A stretch of 64,000 nt of DNA from Patescibacterium sp964487795 (GCA_964487795.1 CAZASI010000001.1:62001-126000); one strand, 5' to 3'. Positions 22,261 to 32,172 are shown, numbered from the stretch's first letter. Numbers and translations are program-made. Notes: a model not told the origin generated them from the sequence alone.

Positions 22261-24567
22261 TTAACGATTTAAATCTTCTACCAACTCTTTAACCTGTTCA
22301 TTTTCGGGATCAAGTGAGGAAGCTTGATTGGCGTACATTCTTGCTTGTTTCAAATCCCCTAGTTCGCGATAGAGCGTTGCTAAACTAACTGGCCACAACG
22401 CTTCATACGGTTCACGTTCAAATGCTGTTTTGTTAAAACTGATTGCTTTTTGCAAATCGCCTTCAGTATAAGCCATGTCAGCTAATTTTTTTAACGAAGC
22501 GGTTACCATCGGATCATATTCAAGCGCTTGAGCATAGGCTACCTTTGCCAAAGGGTAATTTTCCTCTTCAAAATAAGTTAGACCTATTAAATTATAGAAA
22601 TAGCCAAGCTGCTTTCCTATAGCCACTGTATGTTCACTGTCCGGAAAGGCTTTGTCAAGCGGAGGAGTTATAGCAATACCTTCTTCAAAAATCTGGCGCG
22701 CTTCGGCAAACTTTGCCTGCCATAACTTCATGCGTCCCAAATCCTGATATGTCACGGTAATATTTTTATTAATTGCGATTAATTCACGATAATATTGTTC
22801 CGCCTGCGCGTAGTATGAAGGATTTTTATAATAACCAAGAATCGAATAAGCGTGAGATAGATCAAGTAAGGTAAAAAACTGCCGTTCATGCTCGGGAATA
22901 AGCGCAGCTTGATCAATTATATTCTTAAATACTTGTTGTTTAGCCGCCTCGCCCCCCACCGCTGCAAAACAATTAACAGCATGAGACAAATACGCGCGCG
23001 AGTAATAATGACTATCGGGATACCATTCCATTACAGTTTCCATATTCTCTAAAACCTTGTGACAATCTTGGCGCACTTCAGCTTTTTTTACTTGGATATA
23101 ATAGTAGTCAGCAAAAAGCGGACGTACGTTAAAAGTATAAAATATAACAATCAACAAAGCTGACAAAGCTCCAGCAAGCACCCAGCGAGATGCCGGTTGG
23201 AAAAAAGAAAGTGACTTTTCTTCTGTGTCCGAATGAGCAGCGCCTAAGACAAATGATAAACCGAGTAACGTAAAGAGCATCATAGCCATAGCCGTCAAAG
23301 AGAAGCTGAACATGTTATTGGCGGCATAGGCTATCAAAGAGGCCACAAGAGCTGTTGCCAACCAAAATTCTTCGCCCTTAGCTTTATTCAATATCTTCAT
23401 TAAGCCACTCACTGAAAACCACACCAAAGCGAAAAAGGCGGCAGTACCGACAATACCAAATTGCAAAAGCAGATCAAGCAAACCGTTATGCGCTCGATCG
23501 GGGTAGGAATTCAGTCGTTCATAATATCCCCAATCTATCTGATATTGATCAACATATACACTGGCTTGCACATCAGGTCCAAAACCGAAGAGATAACGGT
23601 TAAAAGGTGCTTCCTTAAAAGCATTAAGCGCGGCCTTCCAATATTTCAAACGAATGGCATTTGAACCATTATTAAAATCAATAATACTCACCAAGCGGCT
23701 TGAGAATTTCAGATTTACATAATCTGAATGAGTAAGTAGAGCAGAACGGACCGGAGGCGTAAGAAGACTGGCAATACAAGCCACGGCGACGATCACGATT
23801 GTAGCGGCTGTCTTCTTATAATTCTTTTTCCACAGCACCAGTATCAAGCTTAGTCCAAGAGAAACTACTAATGCAATCCAGGCACTGCGACTATAGGTAA
23901 AAATGAGGCAGACAATCTCCGCTACAAATAAAAGCGCATATAGTATTCTCATATACCAACGCCTTGCTATGTAGAAAAAACTATATACTGAAATCGGAAT
24001 CATGACCGCAATATAATGCCCGAAAAAATTCGGCTGACCGAAACTTGAAAAAATTCTCGACATCGTACTTTGCGCCCAGTTCAAGAAATCCAAACCAAAC
24101 AATTGCATAAGCCCGTAAATACAAATAACCGCAGCCGAAGTATTTAAAACAATCACTAAGCGTTTAATATTCGAGTGAGTTTTAAAAAAAGTAGCAATCA
24201 ATAAAAAGAGTAAAACATAGGCGACTATATTATGAAATCCCTGTTGACGTTCATAGCTCCCGAGTAAACTGATCATTGGGTGAAGCGACAATATCGAGCT
24301 GATTATCACCGCTGCAAGAAAAGACATCGCCGACCAAAATATCTTTTTTGATCCAAGGGCGGAAATTCGGCCACGCAAAGCGAGCATCGCAAACCAAGCT
24401 ATGATAGCCACAGTCAAACACAATCTTAAAAAAGCTGATTTATTCAGATCAAAGACGGTGTAATTTTCATGAAACCACGCAAAATAGAGTGGCACCATAA
24501 ATACCGCTGCGATAACAGACCACTCGATAATACGACGCAGATTTTTGATTAACTGTTCGTTCATCAT
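22261..24567 (-). CDS. O-antigen ligase/polymerase-like protein with TPR tail
   Basis: 768 residues. The first about 430 carry 10-12 transmembrane segments, with the Wzy/WaaL-type periplasmic loop around FGFGPDVQASVYVDQYQIDW and DRAHNGLLDLLLQFGIVGT, whose RxHN is typical of the Wzy_C domain. After a transmembrane anchor near 450 come tetratricopeptide repeats (YQDLGRMKLWQAKFAEARQIFEEGI, AKVAYAQALEYDPM, ATLYRELGDLKQARMYANQA). It probably transfers or polymerises polyprenyl-linked glycans at the outer face of the membrane. It sits behind the terminator at 24575-24604 that ends the pilus operon. Confidence 0.82.
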   Translation of the reverse strand: MMNEQLIKNLRRIIEWSVIAAVFMVPLYFAWFHENYTVFDLNKSAFLRLCLTVAIIAWFAMLALRGRISALGSKKIFWSAMSFLAAVIISSILSLHPMISLLGSYERQQGFHNIVAYVLLFLLIATFFKTHSNIKRLVIVLNTSAAVICIYGLMQLFGLDFLNWAQSTMSRIFSSFGQPNFFGHYIAVMIPISVYSFFYIARRWYMRILYALLFVAEIVCLIFTYSRSAWIALVVSLGLSLILVLWKKNYKKTAATIVIVAVACIASLLTPPVRSALLTHSDYVNLKFSSRLVSIIDFNNGSNAIRLKYWKAALNAFKEAPFNRYLFGFGPDVQASVYVDQYQIDWGYYERLNSYPDRAHNGLLDLLLQFGIVGTAAFFALVWFSVSGLMKILNKAKGEEFWLATALVASLIAYAANNMFSFSLTAMAMMLFTLLGLSFVLGAAHSDTEEKSLSFFQPASRWVLAGALSALLIVIFYTFNVRPLFADYYYIQVKKAEVRQDCHKVLENMETVMEWYPDSHYYSRAYLSHAVNCFAAVGGEAAKQQVFKNIIDQAALIPEHERQFFTLLDLSHAYSILGYYKNPSYYAQAEQYYRELIAINKNITVTYQDLGRMKLWQAKFAEARQIFEEGIAITPPLDKAFPDSEHTVAIGKQLGYFYNLIGLTYFEEENYPLAKVAYAQALEYDPMVTASLKKLADMAYTEGDLQKAISFNKTAFEREPYEALWPVSLATLYRELGDLKQARMYANQASSLDPENEQVKELVEDLNR

Positions 24568-24574
24568 ATTTTAT

Positions 24575-24604
24575 AAAAAAAGATCATCACACAATGGAAT
24601 GATC
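24575..24604 (-). terminator. Intrinsic terminator after the pilin genes
   Basis: On the minus strand GATCAT pairs with ATGATC and is followed by seven T. It separates the pilus operon from the O-antigen ligase-like gene. Confidence 0.75.
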
Positions 24605-24628
24605 CTTATCTCTAAAAAACTTATTAAC

Positions 24629-25069
24629 TTAATTCGCCAAACCGTTTGGCGATGCGCGGTGAGTTCCCGCAGACAAATCACCAATCGCGCCACCCAAACA
24701 ATAGGTAATAATATACGAGGTATTGGTGCTGATTTGTGAATAATCATAGTTTACCGCCGAAGGACAGTTACCATCATTATTAGGACTCGGGTTTGTAGGC
24801 ACAAGTGCCATATATGTCGTACCACCGTAAGCTATCGTGTCGCCCGGATCAGCATCACCGTCAGCAGGATAGGCTCCGGCATCATTATAATATAATTCCA
24901 AAGCTGTCATAATCTGTCTCATATCCGCCACGCGCTTAGCGTCACGGGATTTAACACGCGCATTGCCCAAAGCAACAACAGCCATGGTGGACAAAACACC
25001 GATGATCGCAATTACGACCAACAATTCAATCAATGTAAAACCTTTATGATTCTGAGAAATTATTTTCAC
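24629..25069 (-). CDS. Type IV pilin (class III leader), copy 2
   Basis: 146 residues. Short basic leader then G|FTLIELLVVIAIIGVLSTMAVVALG, the cleavage/methylation site for PilD and the hydrophobic assembly helix. SRDAKRVADMRQIMTALELYYNDAGAYP is the conserved stalk and the globular end has two Cys (NCPS, YCLGG). It is nearly identical at both ends to the gene just upstream (25079-25516) and diverges only in the exposed middle, showing a recent tandem duplication. Confidence 0.93.
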   Translation of the reverse strand: MKIISQNHKGFTLIELLVVIAIIGVLSTMAVVALGNARVKSRDAKRVADMRQIMTALELYYNDAGAYPADGDADPGDTIAYGGTTYMALVPTNPSPNNDGNCPSAVNYDYSQISTNTSYIITYCLGGAIGDLSAGTHRASPNGLAN

Positions 25070-25078
25070 TAGAGTAGA

Positions 25079-25516
25079 TTAATTTGCCAAACCGTTTGGC
25101 GAAGCGCGGTGAGTTCCGGCTGCCAAATCACCAATCGCTCCACCTAAACAATAGGTAATAATATAGGAGGCAGCAGTATTGATGGAAGAATAAGCATAGT
25201 TAGTGGTAGCTGGGCAGCTTCCGTCGTTATTCGGACTCGGATTGGAAGGCACAACAGCCATATAGGTAGTTCCGCTGTAAGTAATCGCGCTACCTGGCGC
25301 TACACCGGCACTGACAGGATAAGCTCCGGCATCATTATAATATAGTTCCAAAGCAGACATAAGTTGGCGCATATCGGCCACACGTTTGGCGTCACGGGAT
25401 TTAACACGCGCATTGCCCAAAGCAACAACAGCCATAGTGGACAAAACACCGATGATTGCAATAACAACCAACAATTCAATTAATGTAAAACCTTTTTGCT
25501 TATTTTTTTGTTTCAT
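25079..25516 (-). CDS. Type IV pilin, copy 1
   Basis: 145 residues from ATG 25516 (MKQKNKQKG|FTLIELL); an upstream extension in the same frame is not needed, since the leader already has the right length. It has the same stalk and end as copy 2, with a divergent loop (VSAGVAPGSAITYSG). It is probably a major or alternate pilin of the pilus encoded upstream. Two Cys near the C-terminus could form the usual loop disulfide. Confidence 0.92.
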   Translation of the reverse strand: MKQKNKQKGFTLIELLVVIAIIGVLSTMAVVALGNARVKSRDAKRVADMRQLMSALELYYNDAGAYPVSAGVAPGSAITYSGTTYMAVVPSNPSPNNDGSCPATTNYAYSSINTAASYIITYCLGGAIGDLAAGTHRASPNGLAN

Positions 25517-25569
25517 ATGATATTTATATCTATCTATAGTATATCGCACAACAGCACAAGGGGCAAGTA

Positions 25570-26778
25570 TTACAACTGGCTAACTACATTATACATCGGC
25601 AAAAGGATGGCAGCAACCATAACGCCAACACCGAGACCCATCACAACCATTAATGACGGCTCAATCAAAGACATGAGGTTAGCAAGCATTGTCGTAATTT
25701 CCCTATTATAGAAATTCGTTACTTTTTCTAAGGAAACGTCCAATTTTCCAGTTTTTTCTCCAACCAGCATCATCTGTGAAACCATGCTTGGGATTTCTTT
25801 GGTCCTCACAAAAACGGTGCAAATCGAGTTACCGCTCTGTACTTCCGCAATCGTTTCTTCTATTAAATGCTGGTAATAGGTGTTACTGACAACTTCGCCG
25901 GCAACACGCAAGCTTGATGAGATATTAACACCCCCGAGAATAAGGGTATTCATCGAACGAGTAAAACGAACCAAAAAAATCATTTGTAACAGCTCTCCAA
26001 AAATCGGCAATTTCAAAATAAGATAATCAAATTGTTCACGTCCAGTTTTGCTCTTAAGATAAAAACGAATGGCAATAAAAGCCGCAATGATAATAACGAG
26101 CAAAATCCACCAATAACTGATAAGAAAACCCGATATAGCAATCATGATGCGTGTAGCCATAGGTAATTCACTACCCGTTTCAACAATAATGGCTGTCAGT
26201 TTCGGAACTACAAACATCATCATTAACACGCCAATGGCCGCCATCATAGTAATAACAAAAAGCGGATAAATCATCGCACCTTTTATCTTTGAGTTCATGT
26301 CATAATCCTTTTCCATTTCATCCGCAATATAGTTTAGGGCATCATCCAGTTTACCTGACTGCTCCCCTGATTTTACAACACTGATATAGAAATTTGAAAA
26401 TAATTCCGGTCGTTTAGCCAAAGCGCCCGACAAGGTATCGCCGCTGTCAACTTCGTCACTGATTTCGGCAACAATTCGTTTAAGTTTTGCTTTTTGTGTT
26501 TGCTGAGACAAGACTTTTAAAGTTTCAACTACCGCTACGCTCGCTCCGACCATAACGGCGAACTGACGCGAGAAGGCGACCAAATCTTTTGTATTAACTC
26601 GATCAATTAAATCCATAACCGACCACGAAGCTCGAACAGTAACTTCTTTGAGTGCCACAATCTGTAAACCACGGGAACTCAAAGTGTCGATCGCTTGCGC
26701 TTCGTCAGGGGCGTCAACCTGCCCCGTTTCTTTGTGGTTATTCAAAGGATTGATCGCTTTAAAATTATATATTGCCAT
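25570..26778 (-). CDS. pilC: Type IV pilus inner-membrane platform protein PilC
   Basis: 402 residues. It starts with the MAIYNFKAINPLNNHKETGQVDA motif of PilC/GspF and contains two GspF domains. Each domain has FSRQFAVMVGASVAV or FTRSMNTLILGGVNI, then a long helix and a transmembrane pair, ending LMVVMGLGVGVMVAAILLPMYNV. It couples the PilB and PilT motors to pilin assembly. It follows the response-regulator gene by 2 nt. Confidence 0.95.
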   Translation of the reverse strand: MAIYNFKAINPLNNHKETGQVDAPDEAQAIDTLSSRGLQIVALKEVTVRASWSVMDLIDRVNTKDLVAFSRQFAVMVGASVAVVETLKVLSQQTQKAKLKRIVAEISDEVDSGDTLSGALAKRPELFSNFYISVVKSGEQSGKLDDALNYIADEMEKDYDMNSKIKGAMIYPLFVITMMAAIGVLMMMFVVPKLTAIIVETGSELPMATRIMIAISGFLISYWWILLVIIIAAFIAIRFYLKSKTGREQFDYLILKLPIFGELLQMIFLVRFTRSMNTLILGGVNISSSLRVAGEVVSNTYYQHLIEETIAEVQSGNSICTVFVRTKEIPSMVSQMMLVGEKTGKLDVSLEKVTNFYNREITTMLANLMSLIEPSLMVVMGLGVGVMVAAILLPMYNVVSQL

Positions 26779-26780
26779 GA

Positions 26781-27164
26781 TTATTTCTTATTGATGATGA
26801 GCAAAGATTTCGCAACTATTTCACTCGGATCATAATGCATTTTAATCCAATAATCTTCTGCACCGTAAATCAAAGCCTGCTCACGGTAGGACGGATCAGA
26901 CAAGTTAGAAAGCATCACCACCGGGATTGAAGCTGTGCCTTTGCCGCGTTTTATTTTTTTCAACAACATAATGCCGTCTTCATCCGGCAACATGACATCT
27001 AAAATAATTAAAGATGGTTTATGTACAGCTAACTTTTCCAAAGCTTCAGCGGCACTGCTGGCTCCGGCAACGATACAACCCTCGGACACAAATTTAGTCG
27101 AATATAACGACAATAAAAACATGTCATCCTCGACCAATAATACTAATGGTTGTTTGCTTGGCAT
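26781..27164 (-). CDS. Single-domain response regulator (CheY/PilG-like receiver)
   Basis: 127 residues. Acidic pair in LLVEDDMFLLSLY (about 10-14), phospho-acceptor Asp in SLIILDVMLPDEDG (about 56), Thr/Ser in VVMLSNL and Lys in DYWIKMHYDP (about 108), so all receiver residues are present. There is no output domain. Its location between pilB and pilC, 1 nt after pilB, implies control of pilus extension. The cognate kinase is not adjacent; the orphan kinase at 37546 is a candidate only by proximity. Confidence 0.9.
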   Translation of the reverse strand: MPSKQPLVLLVEDDMFLLSLYSTKFVSEGCIVAGASSAAEALEKLAVHKPSLIILDVMLPDEDGIMLLKKIKRGKGTASIPVVMLSNLSDPSYREQALIYGAEDYWIKMHYDPSEIVAKSLLIINKK

Positions 27165-27165
27165 A

Positions 27166-28935
27166 TTAATCTTGAATTACGCGCATAACTTCTTCAACTG
27201 TAGTGAGTCCCTGTAAAGCTTTAATCAATCCGTCTTGTTCCATAGTTAAGAACGGCTGATTACTTTGCACATCTTCGGTAGTTAACGCACCGCGTTTCTT
27301 AAGAATCAAATTTTTCATCTCATGATTGATATCAATCGCCTCGGCAATACAGATACGGTCGCGATAACCAGTTTTACCGCAGTGAGAACAACCTTCTCCG
27401 CGGAAAAACTGCAATTTATCAGGTGTGAAGTCAGGAAAATTCTGTTTAAGAATATCAAGTGGGATTGCTTTGACCTTACCCATAATTGTTTGATCAAGCG
27501 ACGCGTCAAGTTCAAGCGGCACTTTGCAGTAGCTGCAAATACGTCGGGTCAAGCGCTGAGCTAAAGTCATATTCAAAACCGAACCGAGCAAGAACGGTTC
27601 AACGTTCATATCAACCAAACGCGCAATGGTACCGAGCGCATCTTTAGTGTGCAAGGTCGATAATACTAAGTGACCGGTCAAAGCGGAGTGGATCGCCAAT
27701 TCAGCGGTTTCATCGTCACGAATTTCACCAACCATGATAATGTCAGGATCTTGACGCAGGATAGAACGTAAACCGGAAGCAAAGCTGAACCCGATTTCCG
27801 GTCGAACCTGTGTTTGGTTAATTCCTTTAATAAAATATTCAACCGGATCTTCCAAGGTAACAATGTTGGTTTGCTCTCGGTTCAAAACATTCAATAGAGA
27901 ATACAAAGTAGTTGTTTTACCTGAACCGGTCGGACCGGTAACCAACATAATACCGCCGGTTCGCTTCAAACTCTTGTTGACGATTTCAAAGTTGTGGCCG
28001 ATAAAGCCGAGTTTATCAAGCGAGAAGATGCCCTTGGTAGAATCCAAAACACGCATCACGATCTTTTCTTCGCTGAGCAATGGCATTGAAGAGACACGGA
28101 AATCGATTTCTCGATTATTGATAACTAAACGAATACGACCATCCTGCGGAGAGCGAGTTTCATCGAGCTTTAAATTAGACAAAACTTTAATACGAGCGAC
28201 AATCGACTGGTGAATATCTTTTGGCAAAATCAATGAATTGTGCAAGATACCGTCAATACGGTAACGAACACGTGTTTCTTTAGCCAAAGGCTCAATGTGA
28301 ATATCGGAAGCGCCGCCTTCAATCGCGTGACGAATAATAACAGACACAATTTTGGCAACCGGAGCATCCTTAACAATTCCTTCAAACTCGATACTTTCAT
28401 CTTGCTTTAAGCTTACTTCCTGTTTGCCGGAGTCTTCTTTAGCCTTAGTCGCTAAGGCGCTCGAAATTTCTTTACTAAAATCCTTATACTGACTAAATGC
28501 ATTGTTAAAACTGAAGCTTGAAATCAAAAAATAATCAACTTTTAATTTATGCTTTTGCGCCAAAAAGTCCATGGCTTCAATCGCCTTAAAATTTTCCGCA
28601 TCAACCAAACCGACTTTCAAACGATTCTGATCACGATCAAAAGCGATAATGCGATAATGCTCGGCGACGTTCACCGGAACAATGTTTAAAATCTCCTCCG
28701 GGATTTCCTTGTCCGCCAAGTCAATATAAGAAAAATTATAAAATTCAGCTTTAGCCTTGATAAATTCCTCAACGTTAATCAAGTTGCGTTCCAAAATAAT
28801 ATCATCAACCGAACGATTGCCTGACTCCACTTCAGAATTGATTTCACTTGAGGTCGCCGGACTCAACAATTTGCGAGTCAAGAGAAAATCAAGTAATTTT
28901 TTTTGTTTATCCAAATAGGATTGATTGCGTGCCAT
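27166..28935 (-). CDS. pilB: Type IV pilus assembly ATPase PilB
   Basis: 589 residues from ATG 28935 (MARNQSYLDK); a longer frame overlaps the preceding gene. An N-terminal MshEN-type domain is followed by the secretion ATPase: Walker A GPTGSGKTTTLYSLL, Asp box, Walker B DIIMVGEIRDDETAELA and His box TGHLVLSTLHTKDA. A tetra-Cys zinc motif (CSYC, CSHC) lies near the C-terminus, as in PilB/GspE. It powers pilus extension. Four nucleotides separate it from the upstream gene. Confidence 0.96.
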   Translation of the reverse strand: MARNQSYLDKQKKLLDFLLTRKLLSPATSSEINSEVESGNRSVDDIILERNLINVEEFIKAKAEFYNFSYIDLADKEIPEEILNIVPVNVAEHYRIIAFDRDQNRLKVGLVDAENFKAIEAMDFLAQKHKLKVDYFLISSFSFNNAFSQYKDFSKEISSALATKAKEDSGKQEVSLKQDESIEFEGIVKDAPVAKIVSVIIRHAIEGGASDIHIEPLAKETRVRYRIDGILHNSLILPKDIHQSIVARIKVLSNLKLDETRSPQDGRIRLVINNREIDFRVSSMPLLSEEKIVMRVLDSTKGIFSLDKLGFIGHNFEIVNKSLKRTGGIMLVTGPTGSGKTTTLYSLLNVLNREQTNIVTLEDPVEYFIKGINQTQVRPEIGFSFASGLRSILRQDPDIIMVGEIRDDETAELAIHSALTGHLVLSTLHTKDALGTIARLVDMNVEPFLLGSVLNMTLAQRLTRRICSYCKVPLELDASLDQTIMGKVKAIPLDILKQNFPDFTPDKLQFFRGEGCSHCGKTGYRDRICIAEAIDINHEMKNLILKKRGALTTEDVQSNQPFLTMEQDGLIKALQGLTTVEEVMRVIQD

Positions 28936-28939
28936 AAAA

Positions 28940-29290
28940 TTAGAATGGTGAAAATGGATTGCCGCGTCGCAACTCAAGTGGCGGCCGCAGCGAAGGCTTA
29001 ACTGTTCCGCTAACTGCGGGCTCAGAAGAAGAATCTGTGCTCGGTTGAGCAAGTTGTTCGGCACTTAAAATTGGCTGAAGTGAATCAAACTTCTGATCGC
29101 TGAAGAGATTAAAGCGCAAATCACGTTCGCTAATAACACCACGCGACGCAGGTGTAAATTCACTGAGTTTCAATTCATCGTTCGGGAAAAACCAACCGTT
29201 AAAGTTAACAATGACCACAATCAAGAACACCGAAACGCCGAGCGTAATCAGGTATGTTAGCAATAAATTTTTGTTTTCTTGGGCCAACAT
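28940..29290 (-). CDS. Small membrane protein in the PilP position
   Basis: 116 residues from ATG 29290 (MLAQENKNLLLTYL), which follows the pilO-like stop by 1 nt; the longer frame overlaps that gene. One transmembrane segment (about 10-30), then about 85 extracytoplasmic residues, Pro/Ser-rich, ending PPLELRRGNPFSPF. The GNPF-type end resembles the short PilP-like or Pro-rich pieces found after PilO in Gram-positive-style systems. The assignment is from position only. Confidence 0.6.
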   Translation of the reverse strand: MLAQENKNLLLTYLITLGVSVFLIVVIVNFNGWFFPNDELKLSEFTPASRGVISERDLRFNLFSDQKFDSLQPILSAEQLAQPSTDSSSEPAVSGTVKPSLRPPLELRRGNPFSPF

Positions 29291-29291
29291 A

Positions 29292-29948
29292 TTAGTGTTC
29301 AAGATAATAGGTATAAAATTCCAAAGAAGCTTGTCGCGCCGTCGGATCAAAATTGACTTTTGTTATATCCATGATACGCAAGCTCTTTTCAAAACGATTC
29401 AAGATACTCTGCAAGACGGGGTAATCAACTTGTTTAATCAAAAATGTAACTTGTACCATTCTCAATTTTTCATACAAAGGATTGTTCTTTGGACTTTCCG
29501 CAATCTTCAAAAATTTTTCCGTTGAATTATCGAGCGGGGTGATTACGATATTATCAACGGCAACTTTCTGTTCTTTACCAACCTGTCCGATTTCACGAAG
29601 TAAGATAATTTTCAAACGATCCAAATCCTGATTGGCGGAAAGAATTGCATCAATCTTATCCTTATCGTCTTGTCCGATGCCTTTATATAAATTCTTCAAT
29701 TCATTAAGCTGCTTCAAGTATTGTACCTTATCCTCATATTCTTTTTCTTTAAAGGTCAATTCCTGGTCACTCGCAATAAAATCATATTTTGGTTTGACCA
29801 GCCACCAATAACCGACAACGAGCATTGTCAGGCAAATAAAGATGACAAACCAGTTGAAAAAACCGGCGAACACATTAAAGGTCACCACGCCGATATTTTT
29901 TACCAACTGACTCGGTTCTTTCTTTTTTGAAAAAGTAATATTTGCCAT
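29292..29948 (-). CDS. pilO: PilO-like pilus assembly protein
   Basis: 218 residues from ATG 29948. One N-terminal transmembrane segment (about 27-48), then a coiled stretch (KEKEYEDKVQYLKQLNELKNLYKG) and an alpha/beta domain (VQVTFLIKQVDYPVLQSILNRFEKSLRIMDI), the PilO ferredoxin-like core. With PilN it forms the alignment complex between PilM and the outside. It follows the pilN-like gene by 4 nt. Confidence 0.8.
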   Translation of the reverse strand: MANITFSKKKEPSQLVKNIGVVTFNVFAGFFNWFVIFICLTMLVVGYWWLVKPKYDFIASDQELTFKEKEYEDKVQYLKQLNELKNLYKGIGQDDKDKIDAILSANQDLDRLKIILLREIGQVGKEQKVAVDNIVITPLDNSTEKFLKIAESPKNNPLYEKLRMVQVTFLIKQVDYPVLQSILNRFEKSLRIMDITKVNFDPTARQASLEFYTYYLEH

Positions 29949-29952
29949 CTGG

Positions 29953-31032
29953 TTATTTAATGAAAATCTTTGGATCAACCGAAATCTCCAAATTGAACTT
30001 AGTGCGTTGTCCATCACCTGTCGAATCGGCAACAGTCTGTCCGGCCAAATACTGTACACTGCGCACGAGCGGATACGCTTTCATAACTTCCAGTTGACTT
30101 GAGGCCGCATCAAGATTGCGCGATACAGCCGGAATCATGTACTGTCCGGTCAAATCTCCGGTAAATTTCTCAAAGTATACGTCTTTCAAAGTGTTGGTTT
30201 CGAGGAACTTAAAGAAATTGCTCCAATATACATGGTTGGTTAAAATAAAACTGACCACATCGAGTTTACGGTTAAAAGTGACAATTTCCTGAATCTCGCG
30301 TTCGTTCTTGGAAATTTCCGCATTAATCGCTTCAAAGTTTGCCAGTGTAGACTCGTTATCGCGCAAACGTTCTTTTTGCCAAATTAACAAACCGACATAC
30401 ACCAACCCGATGGCTAAGGAAGAAAGCACCAAAGCAAGGCTCAAAGTCAGTAAGCGCTGTTTCCAGTTAAAAAATAAAACGCCCTGATCTTTGATCAAGT
30501 TTGCTTTTACACTGTTATACGGTTGCCAGAAACGTTCCTCCACTTCGTTCTTGTGCTTGACGGCTTCTTCTTGTTTTCTTTCTTCTGCCAGCTTTTTCGC
30601 CAAGGAACTTTTTTTCATGAACGACTTGAAAAAATGTGCGAAGAAATTTTGTTGCGATTTTTTAAGAATCGGAGTTTCAATTTTCTTTTCAATCTTTTCA
30701 ATTTTTTTCTCAGTAATGGGTTCCAACTTTTCAACTATCGCAACAGGTTCGGGTTTTATTTCAGCTGCTATAATCGGCTTGAGTTCTACTTTAGGCGGCG
30801 CTGTGACTTGAAAGTGAGGAGCTTCTTTTCTTTCTTCTGTTTTCAAAATTGAAGGGACCGGCTTGTTGCGGCGCAAAAGCTTTTCATAAAAACGTCGCTG
30901 CTTAAGCAACGCGCTGTGTTCTTTTTCTCTTTCACGTTCCAAGCCGCTTATTTCACGCTTAATACCCTGCTCAGAAATTTTATGTTGACTGCGGCGAAAG
31001 AAACGCTGTAATTTTTTGAGCCATGATGTCAT
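29953..31032 (-). CDS. pilN: PilN-like pilus assembly protein with long cytoplasmic extension
   Basis: 359 residues. The first about 180 are highly charged and include repeated Lys/Glu stretches (ITEKKIEKIEKKIETPILKK), unlike short classical PilN. Then comes FFNWKQRLLTLSLALVLSSLAIGLVYVGLL (transmembrane, about 190-215), a coiled segment and a PilN-type domain with LTNHVYWSNFFKFLETNT. The extension may reach PilM or PilB in the cytoplasm. It lies 14 nt after pilM. Confidence 0.8.
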   Translation of the reverse strand: MTSWLKKLQRFFRRSQHKISEQGIKREISGLEREREKEHSALLKQRRFYEKLLRRNKPVPSILKTEERKEAPHFQVTAPPKVELKPIIAAEIKPEPVAIVEKLEPITEKKIEKIEKKIETPILKKSQQNFFAHFFKSFMKKSSLAKKLAEERKQEEAVKHKNEVEERFWQPYNSVKANLIKDQGVLFFNWKQRLLTLSLALVLSSLAIGLVYVGLLIWQKERLRDNESTLANFEAINAEISKNEREIQEIVTFNRKLDVVSFILTNHVYWSNFFKFLETNTLKDVYFEKFTGDLTGQYMIPAVSRNLDAASSQLEVMKAYPLVRSVQYLAGQTVADSTGDGQRTKFNLEISVDPKIFIK

Positions 31033-31046
31033 AAACTGAAAAATTC

Positions 31047-32111
31047 CTACTTATGATCAAATTCTCTCATTGCAAGTCCGATAGCAACAGCCAAACGGGG
31101 GCCGATTTTATCGAGAATCGGTTTTAATTCATAGGGATAAGCCACTCTAAACCACGGATCTCCGACAATAACATTAATATTGAACATTTCGGACATATGG
31201 GTAGTCAAACCCGGCAAGAGAGCTCCGCCACCGGTCAAGATAATCTTTTCAACGCGACGATTATCCTTTGAACCGGAAATTTCCAAAATATATTTTATCT
31301 CGTTGATGATCGGAGAAATAACTTCCAAAATCATCGCCGGCAATTTTCCGCCTTCACCTTGCTGATCATTATGCATTAAGTCGTATTTGAATTGTTCGGC
31401 TTGAGCCATCGTCATATTCAGGTGCGCAGCGATAGCTTGCGTAGTATTAATACCGCCGAGGGCGATACTGCGATTAATAACCGGAACGCTTTTATCAACC
31501 ACAAAAATATTGGTTGTGGTCGAACCGAGTTGAACAATCATTACAGAGGAACGATCATTACCGAGCAACGAACGAATCAATGCAAAGATTTCTGTTTCCA
31601 AACTTAAAAGATTAATCTGCGCATTTTTAAACGCACCGACATAATTTTGAATCAAAGTTTTGGGAGCGCCGGTCAAAAGCACACGATGACCTCCGGCAGC
31701 GTTTGGCGCAGTTGCAACTTCATCAATGAGTTGCCAATCTAAAACAATGTCCTGCAAAGGCAGTGGAATAACTTTTTTCGCCTCCCAATTAATCGCTGCT
31801 TCCATGTCTTTCTTGCTGACACTGTGGTTGATATTGATAATTGATGAAAAAACCGAAAAAGTCGGTAATGAAGCCAAGGCCAGATTGGAACTGACATGAG
31901 ATTTTTGGCAGATATTCTTTATAAGCTCGGCGGTGCGATTGACATCAAGCGGTCCGGACTCTTTAGGTGACGCTTCATTGAAGCGCTCGCTAAACCCATA
32001 GGTTGATAAAGCGACTTTATTACCGTGTTTTTTCAGCTCAACGATCTTGACGCTCGAAGGATTAATATCGATTCCAAGATAGCTTTGTAGTGATGATTTA
32101 AAAATTTCCAT
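31047..32111 (-). CDS. pilM: PilM, actin-like type IV pilus protein
   Basis: 354 residues. YLGIDINPSSVKIVELKKHG is the first nucleotide-binding loop; MIVQLGSTTTNIFVVDKSVPV is phosphate loop 2 and ILTGGGALLPGLTTHMSEMF the adenosine motif, all of the FtsA/PilM fold. It sits at the cytoplasmic face and binds PilN. First gene of the pilus operon; the extended -10 at 32190-32195 gives a leader of about 70 nt. Confidence 0.95.
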   Translation of the reverse strand: MEIFKSSLQSYLGIDINPSSVKIVELKKHGNKVALSTYGFSERFNEASPKESGPLDVNRTAELIKNICQKSHVSSNLALASLPTFSVFSSIININHSVSKKDMEAAINWEAKKVIPLPLQDIVLDWQLIDEVATAPNAAGGHRVLLTGAPKTLIQNYVGAFKNAQINLLSLETEIFALIRSLLGNDRSSVMIVQLGSTTTNIFVVDKSVPVINRSIALGGINTTQAIAAHLNMTMAQAEQFKYDLMHNDQQGEGGKLPAMILEVISPIINEIKYILEISGSKDNRRVEKIILTGGGALLPGLTTHMSEMFNINVIVGDPWFRVAYPYELKPILDKIGPRLAVAIGLAMREFDHK

Positions 32112-32142
32112 ATTGAATAAGCGAGACGGATATGTATCCGTT

Positions 32143-32172
32143 TTGACACCCGCTGATAAGACGTACTATAAT
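32143..32172 (+). promoter_or_regulatory. Promoter for the gene at 32223
   Basis: TTGACA (32143-32148), an 18-nt spacer and TATAAT (32167-32172). It overlaps the pilM leader region, so the two divergent units share about 110 nt. Confidence 0.8.
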
